A stretch of 64,000 bases of DNA from Paenibacillus sp. GP183 (GTDB lineage: Bacteria; Bacillota; Bacilli; Paenibacillales; NBRC-103111), in contig NZ_FNSW01000001.1 of the NCBI RefSeq assembly GCF_900104695.1, forward strand, positions 496,001 through 560,000, read 5' to 3'. The first letter of the stretch is position 1, and the number at the start of each line of letters is the position of its first letter. The translations under genes were made by a program, and so were the position numbers. Shown piece after piece: positions 1 to 8,600 of this stretch. The notes under the pieces are model-generated. The model had not been told where the DNA came from and made no database searches. It saw nothing but the letters and a program-made list of their open reading frames with translations.

Positions 1-128
1 CGGTCGATAAGCCATGTCCCGAATGCGGTTCTCTGCTCGTAGAGAAAAGAAATAAAAACGGCATCATCATTCAATGTGTGCAGTGTGATTTTAAAGAAGA
101 AAAAGAAGAGCCTAATGATGAGAATTAA
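1..128 (+). CDS. topA: DNA topoisomerase I, C-terminal end (partial)
   Basis: Only the last 41 codons are in the window; the frame is open from the left edge and stops at TAA 126-128. The visible part is a zinc-ribbon tail with two Cys pairs (CPEC and CVQC, about 18 residues apart) followed by a Lys/Glu-rich end. Type IA topoisomerases of Firmicutes finish with such Cys4 ribbons, which bind single-stranded DNA behind the catalytic core and help relax negative supercoils. Position directly before trmFO matches the topA-trmFO order of Bacillus. Identity rests on the zinc ribbon plus synteny, as no catalytic residues are visible. Confidence 0.82.
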   Translation, partial: VDKPCPECGSLLVEKRNKNGIIIQCVQCDFKEEKEEPNDEN

Positions 129-149
129 AAGATTAGAGGTGTAAAGCAT

Positions 150-1469
150 TTGCCGGATATTCAAAAAGTTACAGTCATCGGAGCCGGATTGGCCGGGAGT
201 GAAGCTGCCTGGCAAATCGCCAATCAGGGTGTCCCGGTCACTTTATATGAGATGCGGCCTGTTCGCCGAACACCTGCCCATATTACGGATAAATTCGCCG
301 AACTTGTTTGCAGCAATTCGCTTAGAGCCAATGGGTTGACCAATGCAGTTGGTGTGCTCAAGCAGGAAATGAGACTTATGAATTCCCTGATTCTCGCTGC
401 TGCCGACAAGCATGCTGTTCCCGCAGGTGGAGCGCTAGCTGTAGATCGTGACGGTTTCTCAGGAGAGATTACTTCTACACTTCGCAATCATCCACTAATT
501 GAAGTGCGCAACGAAGAAGTTGGAAGTCTACCTGAAGGTATAACTCTGGTCGCCACAGGTCCGCTTACTTCTCCAGCGCTTTCGGAGGAGCTCAAACAGC
601 TCATGGGAGAGGAATATTTGTACTTCTATGATGCGGCAGCTCCCATTATTGAGAAAGATTCCATCGATATGGATAAGGTATATTTAGCTTCCCGTTATGA
701 TAAAGGTGAAGCCGCTTATTTGAACTGTCCCATGACGGAGGAAGAATTCCAGAATTTCTATGATGCGCTGATTTCGGCGGAAGTGGCGGAGCTTAAGGAA
801 TTCGAGAAGGAGATTTACTTTGAAGGCTGTATGCCGATCGAGGTAATGGCTAAGCGCGGCCAACAAACGGTGCTGTTCGGTCCGATGAAGCCTGTAGGCT
901 TGATTAACCCTCATACCGGGAAGATGCCTCATGCTGTCGTTCAGCTTCGTCAGGATAATGCAGCTGGAACCCTATACAACCTTGTGGGCTTCCAAACTCA
1001 TTTGAAATGGGGCGAACAAAAGCGTGTTCTATCCTTGATTCCGGGACTGGAGCATGCAGAGTTTGTGCGATATGGAGTTATGCATCGCAATACATTTATC
1101 AACTCTCCGCAGCTGCTGAAATCTACGTATCAATTTAAACGGAGAGCCGATTTATTTTTTGCCGGACAAATGACAGGTGTAGAGGGTTATGTCGAATCTG
1201 CTGCTTCCGGACTGATAGCGGGTCTGAATGCCGGCCGTTTTGCACAAGGCAAGGACATGCTTAATTTGCCTCAGGAGACTGCTCTTGGAAGCATGGCGGC
1301 TTATATCACAACCGCTGATTTCAAACATTTTCAGCCTATGAATGCTAACTTCGGGTTGTTTCCTCCCTTGGGCGAAAAGATTCGCAACAAGAAGCTCAAA
1401 TATGAAATGCTGGCGAATCGGGCGCTTGAACGAATTGAAAATTTTTCACAAGAATTACACAATATATAA
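150..1469 (+). CDS. trmFO: TrmFO, folate/FAD-dependent tRNA U54 methyltransferase
   Basis: 439 residues, the normal family length. The enzyme makes ribothymidine at position 54 of the tRNA T-loop with methylene-tetrahydrofolate as carbon donor and FADH2 as reductant. The N-terminus carries the Rossmann dinucleotide motif GAGLAG (residues 11-16). The two conserved cysteines are visible: C54 in ELVCSNS and C227 in EGCMPIE, the latter being the residue that attacks the uracil ring in characterised homologues. The start is TTG at 150, preceded by AGAGGTG at a good distance; there is no nearer ATG. It sits 21 bp behind topA, so the two are probably co-transcribed. In Bacillus the next gene is xerC/codV, which is missing here. 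Confidence 0.96.
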   Translation: MPDIQKVTVIGAGLAGSEAAWQIANQGVPVTLYEMRPVRRTPAHITDKFAELVCSNSLRANGLTNAVGVLKQEMRLMNSLILAAADKHAVPAGGALAVDRDGFSGEITSTLRNHPLIEVRNEEVGSLPEGITLVATGPLTSPALSEELKQLMGEEYLYFYDAAAPIIEKDSIDMDKVYLASRYDKGEAAYLNCPMTEEEFQNFYDALISAEVAELKEFEKEIYFEGCMPIEVMAKRGQQTVLFGPMKPVGLINPHTGKMPHAVVQLRQDNAAGTLYNLVGFQTHLKWGEQKRVLSLIPGLEHAEFVRYGVMHRNTFINSPQLLKSTYQFKRRADLFFAGQMTGVEGYVESAASGLIAGLNAGRFAQGKDMLNLPQETALGSMAAYITTADFKHFQPMNANFGLFPPLGEKIRNKKLKYEMLANRALERIENFSQELHNI

Positions 1470-1470
1470 C

Positions 1471-1500
1471 TTGTAAGTAAAAGCTGGCCTGTGTTACGAT
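1471..1500 (+). promoter_or_regulatory. Candidate sigma-A promoter for hslVU-codY
   Basis: TTGTAA (1471-1476) and TACGAT (1495-1500) are separated by 18 bp, right after the trmFO stop codon. This would start transcription near 1507 and leave a leader of about 160 nt before hslV. It is a motif match only. Confidence 0.42.
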
Positions 1501-1562
1501 AGATAGGATAAATTTTGCTTAAAACATGGTTTTGTCCATTTGGTTTAGAAGTTGAACGAGCA

Positions 1563-1596
1563 GGAGAACAACAGGTAATCACCTGAGAGGTTCTCC
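1563..1596 (+). promoter_or_regulatory. Two-part hairpin in the hslV leader
   Basis: GGAGAAC (1563-1569) pairs with GTTCTCC (1590-1596); inside it CAGGT (1572-1576) pairs with ACCTG (1581-1585) around an AATC loop. A T-rich stretch follows only after eight other bases (1604-1611), so it is a poor intrinsic terminator. More likely it is a structured 5' leader. Upstream, AAAAC-ATG-GTTTT (1521-1533) could form a further small stem. Confidence 0.33.
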
Positions 1597-1667
1597 GCGC
1601 TGCGTTCTTTTTACGTCTTTAAGAAGAAAAATAGTTGTCATATTATGGTTTAAGAAGAGGTGGACCA

Positions 1668-2213
1668 ATGGACGCAACGTTTCATGCCACTACAATTTTT
1701 GCGATTCGCCACCAGGGAAAAGGCGCCATCGCGGGAGATGGGCAAGTAACCTTCGGCAACAGTATGATCATGAAGGGCAGCGCAAAAAAAGTAAGACGGC
1801 TGTACCGCGGTAAGGTCATTGCCGGATTTGCGGGTTCAGTGGCCGATGCCATTACCTTATTTGAGAAATTTGAAGGTAAGCTGGAGGAGCATCACGGCAA
1901 TTTGCAGAGAGCAGCCGTCGAACTCGCCAAAGATTGGCGACAGGATCGGGTGCTCCGCAGACTGGAAGCTATGATGATCGTGATGGATGCTGCAGGGCTG
2001 CTTTTGATTTCAGGCAACGGAGAAATTATTGAGCCCGATGACGGGATGCTGGCGATTGGATCGGGCGGAAGCTTCGCTCTGGCGGCTGGCCGTGCCTTGC
2101 ACCGCCATGCCTCGCATCTGACGGCTAAAGATATAGCCAAAGCATCTCTGGAAACCGCTGCAGACATCTGCGTTTTCACCAATCACAACATAATTGTAGA
2201 AGAAATTGAGTAG
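1668..2213 (+). CDS. hslV: HslV (ClpQ), peptidase subunit of the HslUV protease
   Basis: 181 residues, full length for this proteasome-beta-like threonine peptidase. It forms a double hexamer that degrades unfolded proteins delivered by the HslU ATPase. The conserved core ATTIFAI near the N-terminus, then GDGQVTFGN and AGSVADA, are typical. ATG 1668 is chosen because AGAGGTGG (1656-1662) lies at the right distance; an in-frame TTG at 1635 has no such site. The protein begins Met-Asp-Ala-Thr-Phe-His-Ala-Thr-Thr. In E. coli the Thr after Met is the nucleophile; in Bacillus ClpQ an N-proximal Ser is used. Here Asp follows Met, so exposing a nucleophile would need extra trimming. Upstream xerC is absent; hslU follows after 86 bp. 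Confidence 0.95.
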   Translation: MDATFHATTIFAIRHQGKGAIAGDGQVTFGNSMIMKGSAKKVRRLYRGKVIAGFAGSVADAITLFEKFEGKLEEHHGNLQRAAVELAKDWRQDRVLRRLEAMMIVMDAAGLLLISGNGEIIEPDDGMLAIGSGGSFALAAGRALHRHASHLTAKDIAKASLETAADICVFTNHNIIVEEIE

Positions 2214-2230
2214 TATACGGCTAACGTTGT

Positions 2231-2282
2231 AGTTTTGCAACTCAGCCTATGCTTACGATGCAAGTTTTGCTAAAGCAAAACT
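2231..2282 (+). repeat. Hairpin repeat upstream of hslU (one full and one degenerate unit)
   Basis: The full unit (about 2241-2282) reads CTCAGCCTATGCTTACGA, then GCAAGTTTTGC-TAAA-GCAAAACTT, whose last part is a perfect 9-bp stem with TAAA loop. A truncated unit precedes it: AGTTTTGC (2231-2238) is joined directly to AACTCAG, as if the TAAAGCAA part had been deleted. Closely related units occur at 15499-15864 and 49372-49521. The stem ends two bases before the Shine-Dalgarno AAGGAGG (2285-2291) of hslU. Confidence 0.8.
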
Positions 2283-2299
2283 TTAAGGAGGGTAAACCC

Positions 2300-3694
2300 A
2301 TGAACAAAAACGCCCTTACTCCCAAACAAATCGTCCAGGAGCTTGATCGCTATATTGTCGGACAGAAAAAGGCCAAAAAATCGGTTGCCATCGCTCTGCG
2401 CAATCGATATCGAAGAAGCCTGCTCGATGAGTCGATTCGCGACGAAATCGTTCCCAAGAACATTCTCATGATCGGGCCGACCGGTGTCGGTAAAACGGAA
2501 ATTGCCCGAAGATTGGCAAAGCTGGTAGGCGCGCCTTTCGTCAAAGTGGAAGCGACGAAGTTCACGGAGGTCGGCTATGTAGGGCGTGATGTCGAATCGA
2601 TGGTGCGAGATCTCGTTGAAACTTCGATACGCATGGTGAAGGCGGAGAGGACGGAGATCGTGAAAGACAAAGCGGAACAGATGGCGAATGAGCGCATTGT
2701 TCATCTGCTGGTACCTGTCCCGAGCCGTTCCAAAGCTCAGCGGAATCCGCTTGAAATGATTTTCGGCGGACAGAACCAGCAAGAGGCCGAAGAGGTCGCT
2801 CCGGACCCGAACATCGCTGCGAAACGGGAGAAAGTCAGCGAACGGCTGGCGGCAGGAGAATTGGAGCAGGATATTATTGAAATCGAAGTGGAGGATAATT
2901 CTAATTCGATGCTCGATATGCTCAGCGGCCAGGGTAATGAGCAGATGGGTATGAATATGCAGGAAATGCTGGGCAGTTTGATGCCGAAACGTACGAAGAA
3001 GCGCAAGCTAATGATTAAGGAAGCCCGCAAAGTCCTTATCCAGGAAGAAGCACAGCGGCTCATTGATATGGATGAGGTTATCCAGGAATCGGTAAACCGC
3101 GCCGAGCAGTCCGGTATCATTTTTATTGATGAAATCGACAAAATAGCCGGCAGCAGCCGAGGTGGTGGGCCCGATGTTTCACGCGAGGGCGTGCAGAGGG
3201 ATATTCTTCCGATCGTGGAAGGCTCCACTATCGTCACTAAATATGGACCCATCAAGACCGATTTTGTCCTCTTTATTGCTGCCGGTGCTTTTCACATATC
3301 GAAACCATCTGATCTGATTCCCGAGCTGCAGGGCCGTTTCCCTATTCGGGTGGAACTGAGCAACCTGACTCTGGAGGATTTTGTTCTGATCTTGAAGGAA
3401 CCCAAAAATGCCTTAACCAAGCAGTATACAGCTTTGCTTCAAACAGAAGGCATTCATGTTGAATTCTCGGATGAAGCCATTATGGAGATTGCCCAGATTG
3501 CCGTTGAAGTCAATCAGAATACCGAGAATATCGGAGCCAGAAGGCTTCACACCATTTTGGAAAAATTATTGGAGGATCTTTCTTTCGAAGCTCCGGAGTT
3601 AACTTTGGATCAATTTGTCATTAACCCCGAGTATGTCAGAGAGAAACTGAGTGAAATCGTGCAAAACCGCGATCTAAGTCAGTACATTTTATAA
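2300..3694 (+). CDS. hslU: HslU (ClpY), AAA+ unfoldase of the HslUV protease
   Basis: 464 residues. This hexameric ATPase unfolds substrates and threads them into HslV. Walker [12 protein letters not shown] lies near residue 60 and Walker [10 protein letters not shown] near 275. Between them is the family-specific intermediate (I) domain, rich in Glu, Met and Gln, that recognises substrates. The C-terminal sensor-2 helix has [13 protein letters not shown] 2300 follows AAGGAGG (2285-2291) by eight bases. An in-frame upstream ATG at 2249 would translate the hairpin repeat and is rejected. The repeat just before the Shine-Dalgarno sequence could affect HslU translation independently of HslV. Confidence 0.97.
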   Translation: MNKNALTPKQIVQELDRYIVGQKKAKKSVAIALRNRYRRSLLDESIRDEIVPKNILMIGPTGVGKTEIARRLAKLVGAPFVKVEATKFTEVGYVGRDVESMVRDLVETSIRMVKAERTEIVKDKAEQMANERIVHLLVPVPSRSKAQRNPLEMIFGGQNQQEAEEVAPDPNIAAKREKVSERLAAGELEQDIIEIEVEDNSNSMLDMLSGQGNEQMGMNMQEMLGSLMPKRTKKRKLMIKEARKVLIQEEAQRLIDMDEVIQESVNRAEQSGIIFIDEIDKIAGSSRGGGPDVSREGVQRDILPIVEGSTIVTKYGPIKTDFVLFIAAGAFHISKPSDLIPELQGRFPIRVELSNLTLEDFVLILKEPKNALTKQYTALLQTEGIHVEFSDEAIMEIAQIAVEVNQNTENIGARRLHTILEKLLEDLSFEAPELTLDQFVINPEYVREKLSEIVQNRDLSQYIL

Positions 3695-3722
3695 AGGTAT
3701 TGGAAATCTGGGAGGCCAAGGA

Positions 3723-4508
3723 ATGAGTTTATTAAACAAGACTAGAAGACTGAACCGTCTGCTGCAAAAAGAAGCAGGCAATGCGGTAAGTTTTATGGAT
3801 ATGACAGAGGTACTGAAGGATACGGTCAATGCGAATATTTATGTGGTCAGCCGCAAAGGCAAAATTCTCGGATACGCCATCACGAGTGAGATCGTATCCT
3901 CTGAATTAAACCGCGCGATTTTGAAGGAGCGGAGGTTTCCAGATGAATTCAACAGCCATCTGATGAAAGTTGCAGAAACGACCTCCAATCTAGATCAAAG
4001 CAGCCCTTACCATTATTTTACCGATCAGATGAAATCTGTATTTGAATACAATTATATGACCATTGTTCCGATCATTGGCGGTGGTGAACGGCTAGGTACG
4101 TTGATTCTTACCCGCAACAATGCTCCGTTTGTTGATGACGATCTGATTTTGGCTGAATATGGTTCCACGGTTATAGCTATGGAAATCCTTCGCGAACGTG
4201 CTGAGGAGATCGAGGTGGAGGCCCGTGGCAAGGCTGTCGTCCAGGTGGCGGTCGGCTCATTGTCATTCAGTGAGATTGAGGCCGTAGAACACATCTTTGA
4301 AGAGCTGGAAGGCAAGGAAGGCTTGCTGGTTGCCAGCAAAATTGCCGACCGGGTGGGTATTACCCGGTCTGTCATCGTGAACGCACTCCGCAAGCTTGAA
4401 AGCGCCGGGGTTATTGAAACACGCTCACTCGGAATGAAAGGCACTTATATTCGCATCCTGAATGATCAATTAATTCAGGGAATTGAGCAATTGAAGACAA
4501 AGCTGTAA
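3723..4508 (+). CDS. codY: CodY, GTP- and branched-chain amino acid-sensing global repressor
   Basis: 261 residues, normal for CodY. The N-terminal GAF-like domain (about 1-155) binds isoleucine, leucine and valine. The C-terminal winged helix-turn-helix includes [20 protein letters not shown] and, just after, a recognition-helix region ending in [18 protein letters not shown]. CodY represses starvation genes, including motility genes in Bacillus, while nutrients last. GGGAGG lies upstream of ATG 3723. It is the last gene before the flagellar operon and is followed by a strong terminator. A possible CodY box lies on the next promoter (4679-4693), so CodY may regulate its own neighbour. Confidence 0.97.
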   Translation: MSLLNKTRRLNRLLQKEAGNAVSFMDMTEVLKDTVNANIYVVSRKGKILGYAITSEIVSSELNRAILKERRFPDEFNSHLMKVAETTSNLDQSSPYHYFTDQMKSVFEYNYMTIVPIIGGGERLGTLILTRNNAPFVDDDLILAEYGSTVIAMEILRERAEEIEVEARGKAVVQVAVGSLSFSEIEAVEHIFEELEGKEGLLVASKIADRVGITRSVIVNALRKLESAGVIETRSLGMKGTYIRILNDQLIQGIEQLKTKL

Positions 4509-4536
4509 TATTTGCAATGATCCGAAACTTTCAAAT

Positions 4537-4570
4537 AAAGCCCTATCTTTTAAAAAGATAGGGCTTTTTT
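4537..4570 (+). terminator. Rho-independent terminator after codY
   Basis: AAAGCCCTATCTTTT pairs with AAAAGATAGGGCTTT around a short A/T loop and runs into TTTTTT (4565-4570). It closes the topA/hslVU/codY side and makes a separate promoter for the flagellar operon necessary. Confidence 0.9.
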
Positions 4571-4650
4571 CTCATTGTAAGTTGTTTCATTTTCTTTCAA
4601 GATAGAAATTATGACATGATACCTGAAAAATCACAAAATTATCCAATTTA

Positions 4651-4679
4651 TTGAGCGTGAACTATCAAGATTCAATAAA
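4651..4679 (+). promoter_or_regulatory. Candidate sigma-A promoter of the fla/che operon
   Basis: TTGAGC (4651-4656) and AATAAA (4674-4679) are 17 bp apart in an A/T-rich stretch between the codY terminator and flgB. It would give a leader of roughly 80 nt. No good sigma-D motif was found here. The -10 is imperfect, so this is tentative. Confidence 0.4.
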
Positions 4680-4693
4680 ATTTTGTCGAACTT
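4679..4693 (+). promoter_or_regulatory. Candidate CodY-binding box over the fla/che start site
   Basis: AATTTTGTCGAACTT matches the published consensus AATTTTCWGAAAATT at 11 of 15 positions and overlaps the end of the proposed -10 and the likely +1. A weaker second match (about 10 of 15) starts with AATTTTCT at 4741. CodY is known to repress the fla/che promoter in B. subtilis. Confidence 0.4.
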
Positions 4694-4764
4694 AGGAGGA
4701 TTATTAATCTCAGGTGTGGAATAAGATACGGAAAAGGAAAATTTTCTCTTAAAGGTGGGTAAAA

Positions 4765-5178
4765 ATGCATTTTTTGTTGAATAAACCGGGCTTTAATCTC
4801 ATGGAGCGCTCTCTGGATGCTTCTACTCTTCGACAAAAAGTGATAGCAAACAACATCGCCAATGTGGATACTCCGTATTTCAAGCGGTCCGATGTCGCAT
4901 TTGAGGAGATTTTGCAGAATGAAATGTCCGTTTCGACACCCTCTATAATAGGTTATCGGACAGACCCCCGGCATTTTTTAATAGGAAATTCAAAATTAGG
5001 TGCAACTCCGGAAATCAGAACTGATCAGAATTCCACGATCAACAACAATTTGAACAATGTTGATATGGATTATGAGATGTCATTAATGGCCAAGAATCAA
5101 TTGAAGTACAATGTTCTCGTTCAACAAATGAATACAGAATTCAAACAATTACATACGGCAATTGGAGGTCGAGCATAA
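4765..5178 (+). CDS. flgB: FlgB, flagellar proximal rod protein
   Basis: 137 residues, typical. FlgB is the first rod subunit, joining the MS ring to the distal rod, and is exported through the flagellar type III apparatus without a cleaved signal. The N-terminal rod/hook signature is visible: RQKVIANNIANVDTPYFK. The C-terminus (YEMSLMAKNQLKYNVLVQQM) forms the matching helix of the axial D0 coiled coil. AAAGGTGGG precedes ATG 4765. It opens the fla/che operon and is separated from flgC by three bases. Confidence 0.96.
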   Translation: MHFLLNKPGFNLMERSLDASTLRQKVIANNIANVDTPYFKRSDVAFEEILQNEMSVSTPSIIGYRTDPRHFLIGNSKLGATPEIRTDQNSTINNNLNNVDMDYEMSLMAKNQLKYNVLVQQMNTEFKQLHTAIGGRA

Positions 5179-5181
5179 TCG

Positions 5182-5631
5182 ATGAGACTCACGAATGGAT
5201 TTGATATCAGCTCGTCCGCATTGACTGCTCAGCGGCTTAGGATGGATGTGATTTCAGCTAACATCGCCAATGCCGACACGACCCGGGCCAAGCTGGTCAA
5301 CGGCAAATGGGTGCCCTACACACGCAAGCTTGTCACGCTGGAGACCAAATCACAGCCTAACTTTGCACAAACGTTGAAATCGGCAATGGCCGACGGCTCG
5401 GGTGAGGGTGTAAGAGTAAGTAAAATTATGGATGATTCATCACCGCTCAAGCAAGTCTATAACCCAACCCATCCCGATGCGGATGCGAATGGATTTGTGA
5501 TGATGCCAAACGTGGATGTGCTCAAGGAAATGGTCGATATGATTTCGGCAACCCGCTCTTATGAAGCGAATGTGACAGCATTAAACGCATCGAAAGCCAT
5601 GATCTCGAAAGCTTTGGAAATCGGTAGATAA
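5182..5631 (+). CDS. flgC: FlgC, flagellar proximal rod protein
   Basis: 149 residues, full length. It is the second rod protein, assembling with FlgB, FliE and FlgG-type subunits. The N-terminus has the axial motif RMDVISANIANADTTRAK; the C-terminus has MVDMISATRSYEANVTALNA and ends in the typical helix. The Shine-Dalgarno sequence GGAGGT lies inside the end of flgB, so the two genes are probably translationally coupled. Confidence 0.96.
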   Translation: MRLTNGFDISSSALTAQRLRMDVISANIANADTTRAKLVNGKWVPYTRKLVTLETKSQPNFAQTLKSAMADGSGEGVRVSKIMDDSSPLKQVYNPTHPDADANGFVMMPNVDVLKEMVDMISATRSYEANVTALNASKAMISKALEIGR

Positions 5632-5648
5632 TCGAATGGGGGATTAAT

Positions 5649-5957
5649 TTGATAGACAAAATTAGCAGCAATCCTGTCAGTTTCATCAAGGCTTCACAGC
5701 CCGCCAATGCAGCTGAACCAGGAGCAAATGATCTTGGCAAGCAGTTTGGTGCTTTTTTGAATGAGGCCATCAACAGCTTGAATACTCAGCAGGCGACAGT
5801 GGATCAATTGAACCAAAGCTTTATCAAGGGCGAGCTTTCTGATGTCCATCAATTAACGATTGCATCTGAAAAAGCGACTTTGGGCTTGGAGTTGACGGTG
5901 CAGGTCAGAAACAAGATTGTTGAGGCTTACCAGGAAGTCATGAGGACGCAACTATAG
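5649..5957 (+). CDS. fliE: FliE, MS ring-rod junction protein
   Basis: 102 residues, usual for FliE. It adapts the MS ring to the rod and is needed early for export of other rod proteins. The C-terminal half has the family pattern: LTIASEKATLGLELTVQVRN followed by KIVEAYQEVMRTQL. TTG 5649 is taken as start, after a GGGGGA site and 17 bp behind flgC; no in-frame ATG exists near by. Confidence 0.94.
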   Translation: MIDKISSNPVSFIKASQPANAAEPGANDLGKQFGAFLNEAINSLNTQQATVDQLNQSFIKGELSDVHQLTIASEKATLGLELTVQVRNKIVEAYQEVMRTQL

Positions 5958-5993
5958 AGATTTGATGTGAAATTGGCCTGATGAGGTGGAACA

Positions 5994-7571
5994 GTGAACG
6001 AGACCGTACTCCAGTATTGGAATCAAATGAAACAATATTGGAATAGATACAGCAAGACACAAAAAATCACATTCATAGCCATCGTAGTTTTGTTGGTTCT
6101 TAGTGTGAGCATCATCAGCTATAACATGTCCAAGACGCAGTATTCACTTGCTTTTACCGATCTTCAGCCCAGTGACGCGGCTGCCATTAAAGGTTACCTG
6201 GATACAGCCAAAATTCCTTATCACTTGAGCGCAGACGGCAAGAGCATTGAAGTTCCGACCAATCAAGTTGCGAATGTAAAAATAAATGTAGAATCACAAG
6301 GGTTAAACAAGAATGGTTCGCTTGGATTTGCAGCATTCCGGGGGAACAGCTCATTTGGAATGACAGACAATGAGTTTAGAGTCAAATACGCGGATGCCGT
6401 ACAAGGTGAACTGCAGCAATTGATCAACTCCAATGAAGCGATCAGCAGCTCCAAAGTACTCATTTCATTGCCTGAAGCCAGAGCTTTTCTGAAGCCTGAA
6501 GAAGAGAAGGCTACCGCATCCGTAGTTCTGCAGATTAAGCAAGGCTACAAGCTGGATCAAGCAAAGGTAGATACCATTTATAACCTGGTTTCACATAGCG
6601 TGAAAAATTTGCCGCTTGAAAATATTACAATCTCCAATCAATACGGAGAGAATCTAAGCTCGTCGAGAATAAGCGGAAACAGTTCAAGCAGTTTGGTTTC
6701 CAGTCAGTTTGAGATAAATAATCAATTTAGAAAAGACTTGCAGAACAATATTACCAACCTGCTTGGTACCATACTGGGCAAGGATAAGGTTATTGTCAGT
6801 GTGTTCTCCACGATGAATTTCGATCAAAAGAGATCCACGGAGAATTTAGTTACTGCGCCGAATCAAGTGGATCAAAAGGGTTTGGAGATTTCGCTTCAAC
6901 AAGCATCCAAGTTGTATACAAGCGATAGTGGTTCAGCGACTAGCGGTGTTCCGGGGACGGGAACGACAGATGTTCCTGGATATCCTGGAAGCTCCGGCTC
7001 GGGCAAGTCATCATCTGAAGAAACCAGCAAAACCGTGAATTCGGAAGTCAACCATATCAAGAACGATATAATCGCTTCTCCTTATGTGGTCAAAGACCTC
7101 AGCATCAACGTGGGAATCGAGCCTCCAATCAAGGATGATCCCACTTCATTGACCGCAGAAACAAAAACAGCCGTTCAGGATGCTCTGGTCAATATTGTTA
7201 GAGCCTCACTGGCAGATAATAAAATTGTTTATACTGACGCAGATTTGACTAAAAAGGTTACAGTTTTCGCACATTCTTTTGTCCGACCAACAGACGCGAA
7301 TACGACAACAACTCAAACCTACGTGACTTACGGTGCTTTGGCGCTTGCAGCATTAGCGATAGGCGGTATCGTCGTGTTCATGCTAATGAGGCGCAGAAGA
7401 GCACAGCAGCTGGAGGCCGAAATGGCCCTGCCTGCCAAAGTCGAGCTGCCGACGATCGATATCGAGAATATATCTAACGAAAATCAAGTGCGCATACAGT
7501 TGGAAACTCTAGCGAAAAAAAGGCCGGAGGATTTCGTCAACTTGCTGCGTACCTGGTTAGTAGACGAATAG
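5994..7571 (+). CDS. fliF: FliF, flagellar MS-ring protein
   Basis: 525 residues. FliF forms the membrane-supramembrane ring that houses the export gate and carries FliG on its cytoplasmic face. One membrane segment lies near residues 23-44 and a second near 443-465, followed by an RRRR stop-transfer stretch. Between them are the YscJ-like ring-building domains and a long Ser/Gly-rich linker around residues 310-345. The C-terminus (RPEDFVNLLRTWLVDE) is the FliG-binding helix. Start is GTG 5994 with a GAGGTGG site. fliG follows after 12 bp. Confidence 0.96.
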   Translation: MNETVLQYWNQMKQYWNRYSKTQKITFIAIVVLLVLSVSIISYNMSKTQYSLAFTDLQPSDAAAIKGYLDTAKIPYHLSADGKSIEVPTNQVANVKINVESQGLNKNGSLGFAAFRGNSSFGMTDNEFRVKYADAVQGELQQLINSNEAISSSKVLISLPEARAFLKPEEEKATASVVLQIKQGYKLDQAKVDTIYNLVSHSVKNLPLENITISNQYGENLSSSRISGNSSSSLVSSQFEINNQFRKDLQNNITNLLGTILGKDKVIVSVFSTMNFDQKRSTENLVTAPNQVDQKGLEISLQQASKLYTSDSGSATSGVPGTGTTDVPGYPGSSGSGKSSSEETSKTVNSEVNHIKNDIIASPYVVKDLSINVGIEPPIKDDPTSLTAETKTAVQDALVNIVRASLADNKIVYTDADLTKKVTVFAHSFVRPTDANTTTTQTYVTYGALALAALAIGGIVVFMLMRRRRAQQLEAEMALPAKVELPTIDIENISNENQVRIQLETLAKKRPEDFVNLLRTWLVDE

Positions 7572-7583
7572 AGGTGCAAATGC

Positions 7584-8600
7584 GTGGCTAGAGCAGCACA
7601 GCAGGGATTATCCGGTCGTCAAAAGGCAGCCATTCTTTTGATTAGTCTAGGACCTGAAGTATCCGCTCAAATCTTCAAGCATTTGCGTGAAGAAGAAATT
7701 GAGCAATTAACGTTGGAAATTGCAAATGTCAGAAAAGTCGATTCTATCGACAAAGAGTCCATCCTCTCGGAATTTCACCAAATCTGTTTGGCTCAGGAGT
7801 TTATCTCTCAAGGCGGTATCGCCTATGCCAAGGATATTTTGGAGAAAGCCTTGGGGAACCAAAAAGCGCTTGATGTGATCAATCGCTTAACGGCCACACT
7901 TCAGGTCAGGCCATTCGATTTTGCCAGAAAAGCGGACCCTGCTCAAATCTTGAACTTTATCCAGAATGAAAACTCACAAACGATCGCTCTTGTCCTTTCC
8001 TATTTACAATCCGAGCAGGCTTCCATTATTCTTTCTTCCTTGCCTCAAGAGAAGCAGGCTGATGTAGCCAAGAGAATCGCTCTCATGGACAGCACCTCGC
8101 CAGAGGTAATCAGCCAAGTGGAGCGCGTGCTTGAACAAAAGCTGTCATCGACAGTTACTCAGGATTATACGAATGCAGGCGGTATTTCTGCCATCGTGCA
8201 GATATTGAACGGGGTTGACCGAGGAACGGAAAGAACGATTCTCGATTCGCTGGAAATTCAGGATCCCGAGCTTGCTGAAGAGATCAAAAAACGGATGTTT
8301 GTTTTTGAAGACATCGTCAATGTCGACAATCGCTCCATTCAACGGATTATCCGTGATATCGAGAATGCCGATCTGCAGCTCGCACTTAAGGTTGCAAGTG
8401 AGGAAGTTCGTGAAGCGATCTTCAAGAATATGTCCAAACGTATGGCAGAAACCTTCCGGGAAGAAATGGAATTTATGGGCCCAGTTCGCTTGCGTGATGT
8501 AGAGGAAGCTCAAACCCGAATCGTTGCTACGATTCGTCGTCTGGAAGAAGCAGGCGAAATCATCATTGCTCGTGGTGGAGGAGATGATATTATTGTCTAA
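7584..8600 (+). CDS. fliG: FliG, flagellar motor switch protein
   Basis: 338 residues. FliG sits under the MS ring, contacts the stator through its C-terminal domain and reverses rotation on signals from FliM. Armadillo-like N, middle and C domains are recognisable. The charged torque helix is seen near the end (MAETFREEMEFMGPVRLRDV). The middle-domain motif that normally reads EHPQ, part of the FliM contact, reads ENSQ here (residues 129-132). The start is GTG 7584 after GAGGTG (7571-7576); a nearer ATG is out of frame. The 3' end overlaps fliH by eight bases. Confidence 0.96.
   Translation: MARAAQQGLSGRQKAAILLISLGPEVSAQIFKHLREEEIEQLTLEIANVRKVDSIDKESILSEFHQICLAQEFISQGGIAYAKDILEKALGNQKALDVINRLTATLQVRPFDFARKADPAQILNFIQNENSQTIALVLSYLQSEQASIILSSLPQEKQADVAKRIALMDSTSPEVISQVERVLEQKLSSTVTQDYTNAGGISAIVQILNGVDRGTERTILDSLEIQDPELAEEIKKRMFVFEDIVNVDNRSIQRIIRDIENADLQLALKVASEEVREAIFKNMSKRMAETFREEMEFMGPVRLRDVEEAQTRIVATIRRLEEAGEIIIARGGGDDIIV

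Noticed and set aside
4694-4752. Leader peptide after an orphan AGGAGG in the fla/che leader
   Set aside because: The only plausible start, GTG 4714, is 14 bases from the site and gives 12 residues with no recognisable pattern.
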